From: Leptospira sp. WS60.C2
GTDB taxonomy: Bacteria; Spirochaetota; Leptospiria; Leptospirales; Leptospiraceae
Assembly: GCF_040833955.1 (NCBI RefSeq)
Contig: NZ_CP162133.1
Coordinates: forward strand, 2,068,001-2,132,000
Direction: 5' to 3'
DNA length: 64,000 nucleotides
Below the pieces are notes generated by a model. It made no database searches and had not been told where the DNA came from. It worked only from the letters and a program-made list of their open reading frames with translations. Of the stretch, positions 1 to 10,505 are shown piece by piece. Position numbers and translations under genes: made by a program. Position 1 is the first letter of the stretch. The number at the start of each line of letters is the position of its first letter.

Positions 1-870
1 TATGAATCCATGCTAAACCTTTCGGACGCAGCACAAAACCAAGCAGCTAGTAGCGAAGAAATTTCTGCCTCCATCGAAGAGATCACAGCAGGAATTGAGA
101 GTGTGGCACAACGAACAGAAACACAAGCCTTCACCCTTGCCTCACTTATGAAAAAAATGACTGAACTCAACCAAGCGGTAACAGACATCGACAAAAAATT
201 CCAGGTGGCCGATGTACGAGTGGAGGAGATCACAAAAGATGCAAAAAAAGGAGAATCTTCGCTTGGTGAGATGAAGTTGTCGATGGATAAGATATACCAA
301 TCTTCTTCCGAAATGACAAATGTTGTGGAAATCATCCACAATATATCGGAACAGATCAACTTACTGGCGCTAAATGCTGCGATTGAAGCAGCAAGAGCTG
401 GCGCCAGTGGGCGAGGGTTTGCTGTTGTTGCCGACGAAATTTCCAAATTAGCAGACAAAACCGCGAAATCCATAGAAGACATCGAAGAACTCATCAAACA
501 AAACGAAGTTGAAATCAACCAAGGACAGGAAAAAATCGATCAATCGATCTCTATCCTGAGCGAAACCATCACTGGTGTAAATTCCATCAACCAAATGACA
601 AAAGAAATCCGAATGGTGGTTCAAAAACAAATTGAGACCAATGAAGAAGTGAACGAAGGTGTCACTCAAATTCGGGAACTTTCCGAAATGATCAAAGAAG
701 CAACGGAAGAACAAAAAACAGCGATGATGGAGATTTCAAGATCAATCGCAGAAATTAATAATCATGCACAAACCACTGCTATTTCAAGTGATGGAACTAA
801 ATCCAGTTCTCAAAACATGAATCAGCTAACAGAAAGTTTACGAAAAGAGATCAATTATTTCCATGTCTAA
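1..870 (+). CDS. Methyl-accepting chemotaxis protein, C-terminal signalling domain (5' truncated)
   Basis: The frame is open to base 1, so this is only the 3' part of a longer gene; sensor domain, membrane segments and HAMP lie outside the window. What is visible is a long antiparallel coiled coil typical of the cytoplasmic MCP signalling domain. The highly conserved hairpin tip is present as [15 protein letters not shown] followed by [11 protein letters not shown], the part that contacts CheA and CheW. Gln/Glu-rich heptads on both sides are where methylation sites would sit. The stop overlaps the start of the signal-peptidase-like gene by 8 bases, so the two are probably co-transcribed. The ligand cannot be inferred. 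Family assignment is very safe. Confidence 0.95.
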   Translation, partial: YESMLNLSDAAQNQAASSEEISASIEEITAGIESVAQRTETQAFTLASLMKKMTELNQAVTDIDKKFQVADVRVEEITKDAKKGESSLGEMKLSMDKIYQSSSEMTNVVEIIHNISEQINLLALNAAIEAARAGASGRGFAVVADEISKLADKTAKSIEDIEELIKQNEVEINQGQEKIDQSISILSETITGVNSINQMTKEIRMVVQKQIETNEEVNEGVTQIRELSEMIKEATEEQKTAMMEISRSIAEINNHAQTTAISSDGTKSSSQNMNQLTESLRKEINYFHV

Positions 871-1393
871 ACAAAAAAACAAAGTCCCCTTAAAAACAAA
901 ACTTTTGATCATCCTTCTACCGCTTGGTATTGGACTTATCTCTTCTACGATTGTAAAATACAAAATCCTTTTGCCTGTTTCGGTAACCAATTCCTACATG
1001 GAACCAACTTTAAAAAAAGGAGACACCGCATATTTCAATCGTTGGTATCGAAAGAGCCAATTAGGGATTGGTGATGTGGTGATTTTTCTCTCCCCGCTCG
1101 ATTCAAAATCATACGTGATTGCAAGAATCATTGGAAAACCGGGGGACAAAATCTCCATCCAGAAACGGATGGTGTTTCGGAACGATTCCATTCTCGACCC
1201 AAGTCTCTTCCCTGAGCCTTCCACACAAATGGTCCCTCTGATACCGCAAGGAAAATCGGAACATGATGAAATGAGTCCTATCACAGTACCAGAAAAACAT
1301 TTCTTTTTACTTGCGGACAACCGTGAGATTGGTGTAGATTCAAGAGTCCTTGGAGCCATCCAGGAATCTTCTATCTATGCAGTTCTTTGGTGA
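863..1393 (+). CDS. lepB: Signal peptidase I-like (S26) membrane protein, catalytic Ser and Lys apparently replaced
   Basis: At 176 residues it has one N-terminal membrane segment (about 13-37) followed by the conserved S26 boxes: MEPTLKKGD (46-54), [17 protein letters not shown] (87-97), and [11 protein letters not shown] near the C-terminus. In active type I signal peptidases the nucleophile is the Ser directly before the Met of the first box (S-M-x-P-T) and the general base is the Lys directly before the Arg of the third box (K-R-x-x-G). Here those positions are Tyr45 (with Ser44 one residue earlier) and Ala87. The fold looks intact, but the catalytic dyad appears lost or shifted. It overlaps the preceding chemotaxis gene by 8 bases. 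It may be a non-catalytic paralogue; an essential active enzyme would then be encoded elsewhere. Confidence 0.85.
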   Translation: MSKQKNKVPLKTKLLIILLPLGIGLISSTIVKYKILLPVSVTNSYMEPTLKKGDTAYFNRWYRKSQLGIGDVVIFLSPLDSKSYVIARIIGKPGDKISIQKRMVFRNDSILDPSLFPEPSTQMVPLIPQGKSEHDEMSPITVPEKHFFLLADNREIGVDSRVLGAIQESSIYAVLW

Positions 1394-1396
1394 AGT

Positions 1397-3067
1397 TTAA
1401 TCTTTGGATTGATTGGGAAGTTTGATCGGCAATACAATTTTAAAAATGGTTCTTCCAGGTTTCGTTTCAAATTGAATCGAACCGAAATGGCGTTCCACAA
1501 TTTTACGGCAAATATCTAAACCAAGTCCACTCCCTTCTCCCAAAGGTTTGGTGGTAAAAAATGGTTCAAAAATCCGATCCTGGATCGTTTCTGGAATTCC
1601 AGGTCCATTGTCTTCGACGGTAATGATCACGTTTTCATCTTCATACTTTGTTTGGATGATGAGTTTTCCTTGAAATGACATGGCTTGTAAGGCATTGTAA
1701 ATCAAATTTGTCCAGAGATGTAATAATTCTTCTGGATAACCTTCGATAAAAGGAATTTCGTTAAACTCTTTCACCAATGTTACATTTTTTTTGAATTGGT
1801 TTTGGTATAACGTGAGGACCGTTTCAATATTTTCTTTTACATTCACTTGGATTGGATTTTTTGAAATCTCAAATCTGACAAAGTTTTTTAAAGCAAAGGT
1901 CATTTTACTCGCACGTTCCACGGCAAGAAGCATGATATGGAGAGATTGATAGACGGTAATTTGTTCTACGAGAAGAGTGAGAATACTTTCCAATTTATCT
2001 TTTAGAAAGAGATCCGAAAAAGAATTCAGCACATCCAAATCAAATCCTGTATCGATCAAGTGAAAAGAAAACGATTCCGAAACACCATTGGAAGATAACC
2101 ATGATTCTATCCGTTTTCTTCTGCTCATTCTCTCCCGACCAGAAATGATCTCCACTCGTGTTTTTAAAAGGTTCACAAGTTCTAAAAATCGATCTTGTTG
2201 TGATTTTTCTGGTAATAAGTTGGTTAATTCTTTTTGAAAGAGCGATAATTCTGAGACGAATAAAAATTCTTTCAAATTTTCTGCAGAGGCTTGGATGGCG
2301 GCAATGGGATTGTTGATTTCATGAGCAATCCCTGCCACGAGTTGGCCAAGGCTTGCCATTTTTTCCGAGAGAACCAATTGGTCCTGGGCTTTTTTAAGAG
2401 TCGAAATGGTTGTCTCTAATTCTTCGTTTGATGTTTTTAATTTTTTTGTTCGTTCTTCAACCAAACGTTCTAAACTTTCATTCAGATCGCGAAGTTCATT
2501 TTCTCTATCAAGTAATTCATCATTGATTTTGTTTTTTCTTTGGTTGCTAATGGTAAGGGTAATCTGGTCACCTAACTGACTACAAAAAGTGATTTCATCT
2601 TCTGTCCACTCATGTTTTTTTCCTACATGTTCAAAACACAAAGTCCCGATGAGCTCTTCTCCCATTCGAATCACACCATCTAACATAGCAGTGATGCCAT
2701 TTGGTTTGAGATAGGATTCAATAAAACCTTTGGTGCGCGGATCCGTGTAAGGATCATTGGCATCTACAAACTTCTCTCGAATTAAATATTGAAACTCTTC
2801 TCGGAATTCATTTTCCTTCAAGATGGCACCAGAACTATGAGTTCGACTGCTTCTTTTGTATGTATCTACATTGACCAATTCATTTTTGGACTCATTGAAG
2901 AGCCACACACCCACTCGTTCGATCTCCAATCCTTCGGAAACAGACTTGGTGATGAATTGGGCAAGAGTGGCAATGTCCCCAGACCGAGCGCTCGGATGTG
3001 AGGAAACCTGTGCCAGGATATTCTGCTGAAATCTAGCGCGCGTGAGCTCTTTTTTGAAGCGATCCAT
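1397..3067 (-). CDS. GAF-domain sensor histidine kinase with an enlarged DHp region
   Basis: Cytosolic 556-residue kinase without membrane segments. An N-terminal GAF domain (about 15-175) is followed by a coiled coil (about 185-235), then the phosphoacceptor H-box with GIAHEINNP (His249). The ATPase domain has an N-box (NLIYNALQAM), a G1 box (EDNGPGIP), and GSGLGLDICRKIVERHFG. Unusually, about 110 residues separate the H-box helix from the segment that looks like the second DHp helix (SKMTFALKNFVRFE), much longer than the usual short loop. No response regulator is adjacent, so the partner is unknown. It converges with the signal-peptidase-like gene with 3 bases between stops and diverges from gap. 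Confidence 0.93.
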   Translation of the reverse strand: MDRFKKELTRARFQQNILAQVSSHPSARSGDIATLAQFITKSVSEGLEIERVGVWLFNESKNELVNVDTYKRSSRTHSSGAILKENEFREEFQYLIREKFVDANDPYTDPRTKGFIESYLKPNGITAMLDGVIRMGEELIGTLCFEHVGKKHEWTEDEITFCSQLGDQITLTISNQRKNKINDELLDRENELRDLNESLERLVEERTKKLKTSNEELETTISTLKKAQDQLVLSEKMASLGQLVAGIAHEINNPIAAIQASAENLKEFLFVSELSLFQKELTNLLPEKSQQDRFLELVNLLKTRVEIISGRERMSRRKRIESWLSSNGVSESFSFHLIDTGFDLDVLNSFSDLFLKDKLESILTLLVEQITVYQSLHIMLLAVERASKMTFALKNFVRFEISKNPIQVNVKENIETVLTLYQNQFKKNVTLVKEFNEIPFIEGYPEELLHLWTNLIYNALQAMSFQGKLIIQTKYEDENVIITVEDNGPGIPETIQDRIFEPFFTTKPLGEGSGLGLDICRKIVERHFGSIQFETKPGRTIFKIVLPIKLPNQSKD

Positions 3068-3248
3068 AGCAAATCTTTAAAAACCGAAGTGGCAAAATCT
3101 TACTCCCTCACCTTTGGAAGTCACGCCTAAATTTTCGAAATTCTCGGTCTCTTGGCACTGCTTCTTCTTTTAAAATGAGTGACATAGACCCCGAACTCGA
3201 AATTCTGTAATTAAAAATTCATTTTATCTCTAGATACGAGCCTTTTAG

Positions 3249-4265
<1,017 letters not shown>

Positions 4266-4266
4266 A

Positions 4267-5457
4267 ATGAAATTACCTCTTCTAGAAGAACAAAATCTAA
4301 AAGGAAAACGAGTCTTTGTTCGTGTGGACTTCAATGTCCCTGTGGAAAACGGAAAAGCCACGGACAAAACTCGCATTGAAAAAACCCTACCTACTTTGGA
4401 ACTTCTCATCTCCAAAGGAGCCAAAATCATTTTGGGAAGCCACTTAGGCCGACCAAAAGGTGGACCGGAACCAAAGTATTCCATGAAACCAGTGTTTGAT
4501 GTTCTATCCACTCTTGTGAAAACCAAGGTCAGTTTCTCAGAGACTGTGATTGGACCAGAGGTGGTAAAATTGGCAAACGCACTTGGCGAAGGGGAAATCC
4601 TACTTTTAGAAAATCTTCGTTTCCATAAGGAAGAAGAGGCAAATGATCCTGGTTTCTGTAAGGAACTAGCAAAACTCGCCGACGTCTATGTCAATGATGC
4701 CTTCGGAACGGCACACAGAGCCCACGCTTCGACAGAAGGTGTGGCTCACCTTCTCCCTGCTTTTGCGGGTCTACTCATGCGTAAGGAAATTGAAGTCTTA
4801 AGTGGCCTCCTCGCAAAACCAGAGCGTCCTTTTGTGGCGATTGTGGGTGGATCCAAAGTCAGTTCCAAATTTGCCATTTTAAAAAACCTTCTCGATAAGG
4901 TGGACCATCTCCTCATCGGCGGGGGAATGGCGTATACGTTTTTAAAATCAAGAGCGGTTCCTGTGGGTAAGTCCCTTGTGGAACCTGAGTTTGAATCCCA
5001 AGCCTTCCAACTCATCGACCGAGCTGGGGTGCAAGGGGTCGACCTTCAAATCCCCATTGACCATATCATTGCGGACAATTTTGATCCGAATGCGAAAACC
5101 AAGTCTGTAGACAAGATGGGAATCATGGATGGATGGATGGGAATGGACATCGGGCCAAAAACCATCGACAATTATGTAAAAGCCATCAAAGAAGCAAAAA
5201 CCATCCTTTGGAACGGACCAATGGGTGTGTTTGAAATGGATAAGTTCTCCAAAGGAACGATCGAAATTGCAAAGGCCATCAGTAAATCCAAGGCCAAAAC
5301 CGTTGTGGGTGGAGGAGATTCCATCGCCGCTGTAAACAAAGCTGGTGTGGCTGATAAAATCACTCATATTTCCACGGGTGGAGGCGCTTCCTTAGAATTT
5401 TTAGAAGGACGCACTCTCCCAGGTGTGGAATGTTTACTCCCAAAGGAAGGCAAATAA
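4267..5457 (+). CDS. pgk: Phosphoglycerate kinase
   Basis: Transfers phosphate from 1,3-bisphosphoglycerate to ADP, giving ATP and 3-phosphoglycerate. The N-domain substrate motifs [10 protein letters not shown] and GSHLGRPKG and the C-domain nucleotide-binding segment VVGGGDS followed by [13 protein letters not shown] are all seen. At 396 residues it has the full family length. It sits between gap and tpiA with one-base spacings, so the three glycolytic enzymes are made from one message. Confidence 0.98.
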   Translation: MKLPLLEEQNLKGKRVFVRVDFNVPVENGKATDKTRIEKTLPTLELLISKGAKIILGSHLGRPKGGPEPKYSMKPVFDVLSTLVKTKVSFSETVIGPEVVKLANALGEGEILLLENLRFHKEEEANDPGFCKELAKLADVYVNDAFGTAHRAHASTEGVAHLLPAFAGLLMRKEIEVLSGLLAKPERPFVAIVGGSKVSSKFAILKNLLDKVDHLLIGGGMAYTFLKSRAVPVGKSLVEPEFESQAFQLIDRAGVQGVDLQIPIDHIIADNFDPNAKTKSVDKMGIMDGWMGMDIGPKTIDNYVKAIKEAKTILWNGPMGVFEMDKFSKGTIEIAKAISKSKAKTVVGGGDSIAAVNKAGVADKITHISTGGGASLEFLEGRTLPGVECLLPKEGK

Positions 5458-5458
5458 G

Positions 5459-6208
5459 ATGAGAAAAAAGATCATTGCAGGAAACTGGAAAATGAACCTC
5501 ACTCTTGCGGAAGCAAAAACCATCGCGAGAGGACTCGTCGATGTAAGCAATGCTTCCACGTTTGAAGTCATGGTGTTCCCGAGTGCCCTCCATTTGGAGT
5601 CGGTTTCTTCTATTGCCAATGGATCCAAACTCATCGTTGGGGCTCAGAATGCCTACCAATCTGGCCTCACTGCCATGACAGGGGAAATCTCCCCTGTACA
5701 ACTAGCAGAAATGGGAATCAAAACCGTTCTTGTCGGACACTCCGAAAGACGCCAATTCCTCGGAGAAACATCCGAGTTTGACAATGCAAAGATCGCTTAC
5801 TTCTTAAAAGCGGGACTTCGTGTTGTTTACTGTGTCGGCGAAACTTGGGCCGAACGCGAAAAAGGACAAACCTTCTCTGTGTTAGAAGACCAAATCAAAA
5901 AAGGTCTAAAAGACATTACGAGTGATCTCTTTTCGAATCTTGTCATTGCCTATGAACCAGTTTGGGCGATCGGGACAGGAAAAGTAGCAACCCCTGTAGA
6001 AGCAGAAGAAGCACATGCATTCATTCGAAAGGAAATTGGCAGACTCTTTGTCGGAGCAGACCATGTAGCAGAGAGAATTCAAATTTTGTACGGTGGATCC
6101 GTGAAACCAGACAATATCAAAGAACTTCTCGCCAAACCAAACATTGACGGAGGCCTCGTCGGAGGTGCGAGTCAAAAATTAGATTCATTTTTAGGACTTT
6201 TAAAATAA
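5459..6208 (+). CDS. tpiA: Triosephosphate isomerase
   Basis: Interconverts dihydroxyacetone phosphate and glyceraldehyde 3-phosphate. All catalytic landmarks are present: Lys in GNWKMN, His in LVGHSERR, Glu in [12 protein letters not shown], and the phosphate loop YGGSVKPDN. The frame is open 12 codons further upstream, but the ATG at 5459 is preceded by AAGGAAGG and gives [13 protein letters not shown] and the usual 249 residues. Start and pgk stop are one base apart. Confidence 0.97.
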   Translation: MRKKIIAGNWKMNLTLAEAKTIARGLVDVSNASTFEVMVFPSALHLESVSSIANGSKLIVGAQNAYQSGLTAMTGEISPVQLAEMGIKTVLVGHSERRQFLGETSEFDNAKIAYFLKAGLRVVYCVGETWAEREKGQTFSVLEDQIKKGLKDITSDLFSNLVIAYEPVWAIGTGKVATPVEAEEAHAFIRKEIGRLFVGADHVAERIQILYGGSVKPDNIKELLAKPNIDGGLVGGASQKLDSFLGLLK

Positions 6209-6217
6209 GGAAACTTT

Positions 6218-6550
6218 ATGGGATTTTTTGCAGGAACCATTCTCACTCTATTTGTTCTACTTTCACTTTTCCTCATCCTTCTTGTGATGATCCAAACTGG
6301 AAAAGGTGGAAGCGCTGGGATGCTTGGCGGTTCTACCGCTAGCCAATCCGTGTTCGGTGCCTCCACTGCAGATGTGATGACAAAAACAACTCGTGTGGCA
6401 GCTATTTTGTTCATCGTATTGTCACTTGCACTTTCTTTCGTATTTGCAAAGAAAGATGAAGTGTTGGTTCCAGATGTGGAACCAAGTTTGGAAACTCCGG
6501 TAGAAACTGATGGAACCACTCCCGAAGTTCCGGCACCTAGCACTCCTTAG
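6218..6550 (+). CDS. secG: Preprotein translocase subunit SecG
   Basis: Small accessory subunit of the SecYEG channel in the inner membrane. It has two hydrophobic segments (about 3-25 and 56-76) separated by the SecG signature around [15 protein letters not shown] (24-38). An acidic, proline-rich tail (about 80-110) follows the second segment. An AAGGAAAC site precedes the ATG. secG commonly follows tpiA in bacteria, which supports the call. The downstream gene starts inside its last 41 bases in another frame. Confidence 0.95.
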   Translation: MGFFAGTILTLFVLLSLFLILLVMIQTGKGGSAGMLGGSTASQSVFGASTADVMTKTTRVAAILFIVLSLALSFVFAKKDEVLVPDVEPSLETPVETDGTTPEVPAPSTP

Positions 6551-7178
6551 TCTTTTTTTACTGAGTGTCGACCTCTTTGCTGAGGGCGACATTGCCGAAA
6601 AAGAAAATCGTTTAGACAAGGAAATCCTAAGCCTTTACCGAGACATCGCAAAGGCCAGGGAACTTTTGTCCTTTGAGCAGTTGTCTTCGCTTCCTGCCAA
6701 TACAACCATCCAATTCATTGGAACCTACCCCAACAGAAATGGACTTCGGATTCGTAAATTCAAAGTAGACCCAGACCCACAAAACAAAAACAGAATCAAA
6801 CATTCGGAAGAAAAATCAATTCTCCTCGAATTCAATGGATCGGTTTTGTCAAAAGTAGAAATCCAAATCACGACGGAAGACACTGAAATTGAACAAAAAA
6901 CAAGAACCAAAATCACAGATTCCACACCGCTCGATGATTCCGTGAATGATTTGATCATCCAGTTTTCTGGTTTAGACGGAACGGACAGTTTCCCACTTTC
7001 TTCCTTACGAAATGATTCCATTAAACAAGAAAGAAACGATTTTAAAAAAGACTTTTATATCAAATTTCTTTTGGACTTTCACAGCCAACTTGCTTCCATC
7101 ACGGCACTCCAAAAAACAACTGGCAACAGGAATCAAAAAAGGATGTTCAAACAATTGAACCAGTCCTTGGGATATTGA
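6510..7178 (+). CDS. Exported protein of unknown function
   Basis: A 222-residue protein with an N-terminal signal peptide (basic start, hydrophobic [15 protein letters not shown], likely cleavage near residue 24). The rest is hydrophilic and charged, with no motif I recognise. The ATG lies within the 3' end of secG in a different frame (41-base overlap); this start is preferred because it alone gives the signal peptide. The next gene (kinase) starts with GTG one base after the stop, so it belongs to the same transcript. Probably periplasmic. Confidence 0.75.
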   Translation: MEPLPKFRHLALLSLFLLSVDLFAEGDIAEKENRLDKEILSLYRDIAKARELLSFEQLSSLPANTTIQFIGTYPNRNGLRIRKFKVDPDPQNKNRIKHSEEKSILLEFNGSVLSKVEIQITTEDTEIEQKTRTKITDSTPLDDSVNDLIIQFSGLDGTDSFPLSSLRNDSIKQERNDFKKDFYIKFLLDFHSQLASITALQKTTGNRNQKRMFKQLNQSLGY

Positions 7179-7179
7179 A

Positions 7180-8340
7180 GTGTCTGAATATGTGAATCAT
7201 GGAGACTTTCATTCGATGGAAAACATCGAAAAGGTAGCGGAAAAAGCAAGAGAGTTGGAAGCCATTTATGATGTTGTGCAAGACCCACTTGTTCTCATTG
7301 ATTCTGATTTCAAAATCCAAAGAGCAAATCTTGCCACAATCCGATTTGCCAAGAACAATCAATATAATGAACTTCTAGATCGAAAATGTTATGAAGTCTT
7401 ATACCAAAGGACAGACGTTTGTCCCTACTGCCCCAAAATCAACGCAAAAGCAAAAGAAAAGAATCATTCCAATTCCAATTCGACTCCCATCACTCGTGAG
7501 ATCTTTTTTCGTTCCGAAGATAAAAAACAGACGCTTCTATTAGAGTTTTACCCCTACCCCAAACAAGAGGATTTGTTTTGGATGGTAGAAAAAATCTCGG
7601 ATGTCACCAAACAAAGAGATAAAGAAGAAGAATCGTTTCGAATGCGTAACCTTGCATCTCTTGGGATTCTCATTTCAGGGATTGCACATGAGCTAAATAA
7701 CCCATTAACAGGAATTAGCCTAACATTACAAAATCTAAAAGCCAATTGGCAAAACCAACCACCAGAACAAATTGAAAAACGACTAGACATGATTCGAAAT
7801 GATATCTCACGTGCAGCCATCATCGTATCGGATATTATTTCTTTTGCAAAAACAGACAAGGTGAAAGTGACCCTCGGAGACATTGTCGAAACAATCAACC
7901 GTGCAAAAGATACTGTCATTCGTCTTTATCCACACTTAAGTAAAAATATCAATTGGCGAATCACAAGTGATCACGATTATCAATTCCCCTTCCATCCAGG
8001 AAAGATGGAACGACTTTTTATGAATTTATTTCGTAACTCTTTGCAAGCCTTCGATTACAGACCTGGTGAAATATCGATTGAACTCCGAAAGACCAAAAAT
8101 TGGCTTCATATCATTGTGGAAGACAATGCTGGTGGAATTCCAGATTCCATTATCCAAAAGATTTTTGATCCATTTTTTACGAGTAATAAATCAGGGACTG
8201 GTACTGGTCTTGGACTTTCCATTTGCCACTCGATTGTAAAAGAACATGATGGAAATATATCCGTAAAATCTGTTGAACAAAAGACTAGGTTTACAATTTC
8301 CTTTCCGCTCACAAATGATATCACGGAGCCAAACCCATGA
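7180..8340 (+). CDS. PAS-domain sensor histidine kinase with cysteine cluster
   Basis: A soluble 386-residue kinase starting with GTG directly after the upstream stop. A PAS domain (about 28-145) contains Cys70 plus the pair CPYC (81-84), a spacing suggesting metal binding or redox sensing; that role is inference. The H-box is [12 protein letters not shown] with His170. The ATPase domain shows an N-box ([10 protein letters not shown]), DNAGGIP, and [15 protein letters not shown]. It overlaps the receiver-ATPase gene by 4 bases (ATGA), so that protein is its probable phosphotransfer partner. Confidence 0.93.
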   Translation: MSEYVNHGDFHSMENIEKVAEKARELEAIYDVVQDPLVLIDSDFKIQRANLATIRFAKNNQYNELLDRKCYEVLYQRTDVCPYCPKINAKAKEKNHSNSNSTPITREIFFRSEDKKQTLLLEFYPYPKQEDLFWMVEKISDVTKQRDKEEESFRMRNLASLGILISGIAHELNNPLTGISLTLQNLKANWQNQPPEQIEKRLDMIRNDISRAAIIVSDIISFAKTDKVKVTLGDIVETINRAKDTVIRLYPHLSKNINWRITSDHDYQFPFHPGKMERLFMNLFRNSLQAFDYRPGEISIELRKTKNWLHIIVEDNAGGIPDSIIQKIFDPFFTSNKSGTGTGLGLSICHSIVKEHDGNISVKSVEQKTRFTISFPLTNDITEPNP

Positions 8341-9341
8341 AACAATCCATTCTCATTGTAGAAGACATCCACTCGATTCGAGAAGCCATCATGGATTTGT
8401 TAAGCACTAAATTTAATGTATTTGGGGCAGAACACTTTGAAGAAGCCGTTTGGTATCTAACCAACGAAAAAATCGACCTAACCATCACTGACATTCGTTT
8501 ACCTGGTAAGTCTGGTATTGATCTTGTAAAACTCATCCAAAAAGAATTTCCTCATGTTTTGTATGCACTCATGACAGCATACAACATCAATGAATACATT
8601 AAGTATGCGAAAGACCTTCAGATTTGGAACATCATTCCTAAGTATAGCTTTTTAGACATCCACCTCATCGAAGTGATGGTAGAGAAACTGCTCTCCAATG
8701 ACATATTCGGAATAGAGAAGTATTTCTCAAAAGACTTTCAAGTGTTTGATGACAACATTACTAGCGAATTCGAAGAAGCACCAACTAACGGTATTGTCTA
8801 CAAACAAATCAAATCTGACCAAGACAGATCGATCCTTTGTGGCAAAATCTCAAAAAACCTAATCCAACTGGGTGCTCCAAAAGCCATCCAACAAGTGTTA
8901 GAAGAGCTTACATCCAACGCGATGATTCGTGCACCTAGGACTCATGAAGGTGAATACAAATACCAATTTGAAATTCCAAGCCATGACATGGTCGTTCCTC
9001 TTGACAACATTCAACTCATGCCTGAGGACTATTTCCTAATTGGGTATGGCTCAACAGAAAGCACGATTTTCATTGTGGTACGCGACCAATTTGGCTCTCT
9101 TAGAAAGGAAGAAATTTTACATAGACTAGACAGACATATCAGTATCGATGAGTCGACAGGTTTTCCAAAAGGTTTAGAAGATAGCCACGGACGCGGTCTT
9201 TACATTTGTAGAGAAATCTCAGATCAGTTAATCTTCAATATCAAACCTGGTGTCTGCACAGAAACCATCGCGATGATCAATCGAGAAGGACGCACAGGCT
9301 TTAAATCCTTGTCCATATACGAAGTGAATTCCAATTCGTAA
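8337..9341 (+). CDS. Response regulator: receiver domain plus GHKL-type ATPase domain
   Basis: A 334-residue protein with an N-terminal receiver (about 3-120): acidic pair in IVEDIHS, phosphoacceptor Asp52 in [12 protein letters not shown]. The C-terminal half (about 175-325) is not a DNA-binding domain. It resembles the anti-sigma-factor-like HATPase fold: an N-box-like [13 protein letters not shown], a linker with acidic residue VVRDQFGSL, and [12 protein letters not shown]. The middle (about 120-170) is unassigned. The output may be kinase or partner-binding activity of the RsbW type, but the substrate is unknown. Translationally coupled to the PAS kinase. Confidence 0.88.
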   Translation: MKQSILIVEDIHSIREAIMDLLSTKFNVFGAEHFEEAVWYLTNEKIDLTITDIRLPGKSGIDLVKLIQKEFPHVLYALMTAYNINEYIKYAKDLQIWNIIPKYSFLDIHLIEVMVEKLLSNDIFGIEKYFSKDFQVFDDNITSEFEEAPTNGIVYKQIKSDQDRSILCGKISKNLIQLGAPKAIQQVLEELTSNAMIRAPRTHEGEYKYQFEIPSHDMVVPLDNIQLMPEDYFLIGYGSTESTIFIVVRDQFGSLRKEEILHRLDRHISIDESTGFPKGLEDSHGRGLYICREISDQLIFNIKPGVCTETIAMINREGRTGFKSLSIYEVNSNS

Positions 9342-9424
9342 ATTTAAATCACCTAGGCGAGTACATTGTATTCTTTTACGAACTTAGATGCCACAATTAG
9401 ATATGGCACAAATTAGTGATAATT

Positions 9425-10492
9425 TTATAAGGATTGAAATTGCAGTAAGTCAGATTTAGTTTCCATATAAAAAACGGAATCGGACTTACCTGGAAAAAAT
9501 CGAATCGGAAATTCAGAAGTGGAGATTCGTTTTTTTCGAATGAGCTCCCCTGTGTTAGTATAAAATTGTAATTCCGAATCGATGGAAGCAACCACCATAG
9601 AATCATTGCCAAAGATAGATTGGTAAACGCCACCTTGTTTTGTTTTTTTCTTGTCCCAAACCAATTTTCCATCGTCAAAAAACATCAAAGATTCTGGAGT
9701 TTGTAAAAAGATTTGTCCATCATTCCCTGTTACAAAATACAATTGGTGTGGAAAGAATTTTGGCAATGAAAATGAAAATTGTTCTTCTCCTGTTTCATCC
9801 AATACTAAAATCCAATCTTTATCGTCCAATGAGTAATGAACAGAAACAAGTTTTCCATTTGGTGACAAAGAAACCGATTTAAAAAATGAATTCGGTTTTT
9901 CTTTGGATAAATCCAGGGCGAACTTCTGATTTCCTTTTTCATCTAATCGGTAAATCTCTCCGCCCGAAAATAAAACAACAACTCCTTTGTTTTTTAGGTC
10001 AAACTGGTAATCAGTAAGAAATCTTCCATTCAATTCTTGTTTTCCAATTGAATTTCCACTTTCATCGAGTAAAAACACCGTGTTATTATCACCTGACAAA
10101 TATAAGACGGGTGAGGCAAAAAATCCACTTCGAGGATAGGAATTAATAGGTTTTTTCCAATACAACTCACTACTATCCGAATAAAAGTTAACTTCATCCC
10201 CAATTTTTTCATAAACTAAGTAGCCATTTCCTAATAAAGGAAAATCGATCAAAAACTTTGAGTCTATCTCTGGACGTGCATTGGTTTTAAAAGAAAAAAA
10301 CTTACCATTGTATTTGTAACCGTTGAGAGTTTTGATTGGATCTTCTCCCAGTTTAGGAGAAGTCGTCCCGAATCTACCTTCTAGATTCCATATCCATGTT
10401 TCTCGAATGCTTGGAACCAGTCGTAAATCCACATCCCAACTGAAATAAAATAATAGAAAAAAACCGAATGAATATATGATATTTTGAAACAT
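9425..10492 (-). CDS. Membrane-anchored or exported beta-propeller-like protein
   Basis: A 355-residue protein with an N-terminal hydrophobic segment (about 5-19) that may be an uncleaved anchor or signal peptide. The rest consists of recurrent short strands with the pattern xFLLDESGN, YRLDEKGN, LVLDETGEE, FFDDGKLVW, FYTNTGELI, as in PQQ/WD-type beta-propeller blades. That reading is from the repeat pattern only. It is the last gene of the long rpsF-to-here operon, 13 bases after the cinA stop, and converges with the receiver-ATPase gene. Function unknown. Confidence 0.7.
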   Translation of the reverse strand: MFQNIIYSFGFFLLFYFSWDVDLRLVPSIRETWIWNLEGRFGTTSPKLGEDPIKTLNGYKYNGKFFSFKTNARPEIDSKFLIDFPLLGNGYLVYEKIGDEVNFYSDSSELYWKKPINSYPRSGFFASPVLYLSGDNNTVFLLDESGNSIGKQELNGRFLTDYQFDLKNKGVVVLFSGGEIYRLDEKGNQKFALDLSKEKPNSFFKSVSLSPNGKLVSVHYSLDDKDWILVLDETGEEQFSFSLPKFFPHQLYFVTGNDGQIFLQTPESLMFFDDGKLVWDKKKTKQGGVYQSIFGNDSMVVASIDSELQFYTNTGELIRKKRISTSEFPIRFFPGKSDSVFYMETKSDLLQFQSL

Positions 10493-10505
10493 AAGTTATG
10501 TGATC

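Noticed and set aside
3150..3170. TTGGCAC upstream of gap resembling the -24 element of a sigma-54 promoter
   Set aside because: The expected -12 element TTGC is not at the right distance (CTTCT instead), so it is not convincing.
9330..9404. Eight-base inverted repeat TTCGTAAA ... TTTACGAA between convergent genes at 9341/9425
   Set aside because: The loop is about 30 bases and no T run follows, so it is not a credible terminator.
9640..9882. Plus-strand frames opposite the propeller-like gene
   Set aside because: They are shadows of the real minus-strand gene, without ribosome binding sites or family features.
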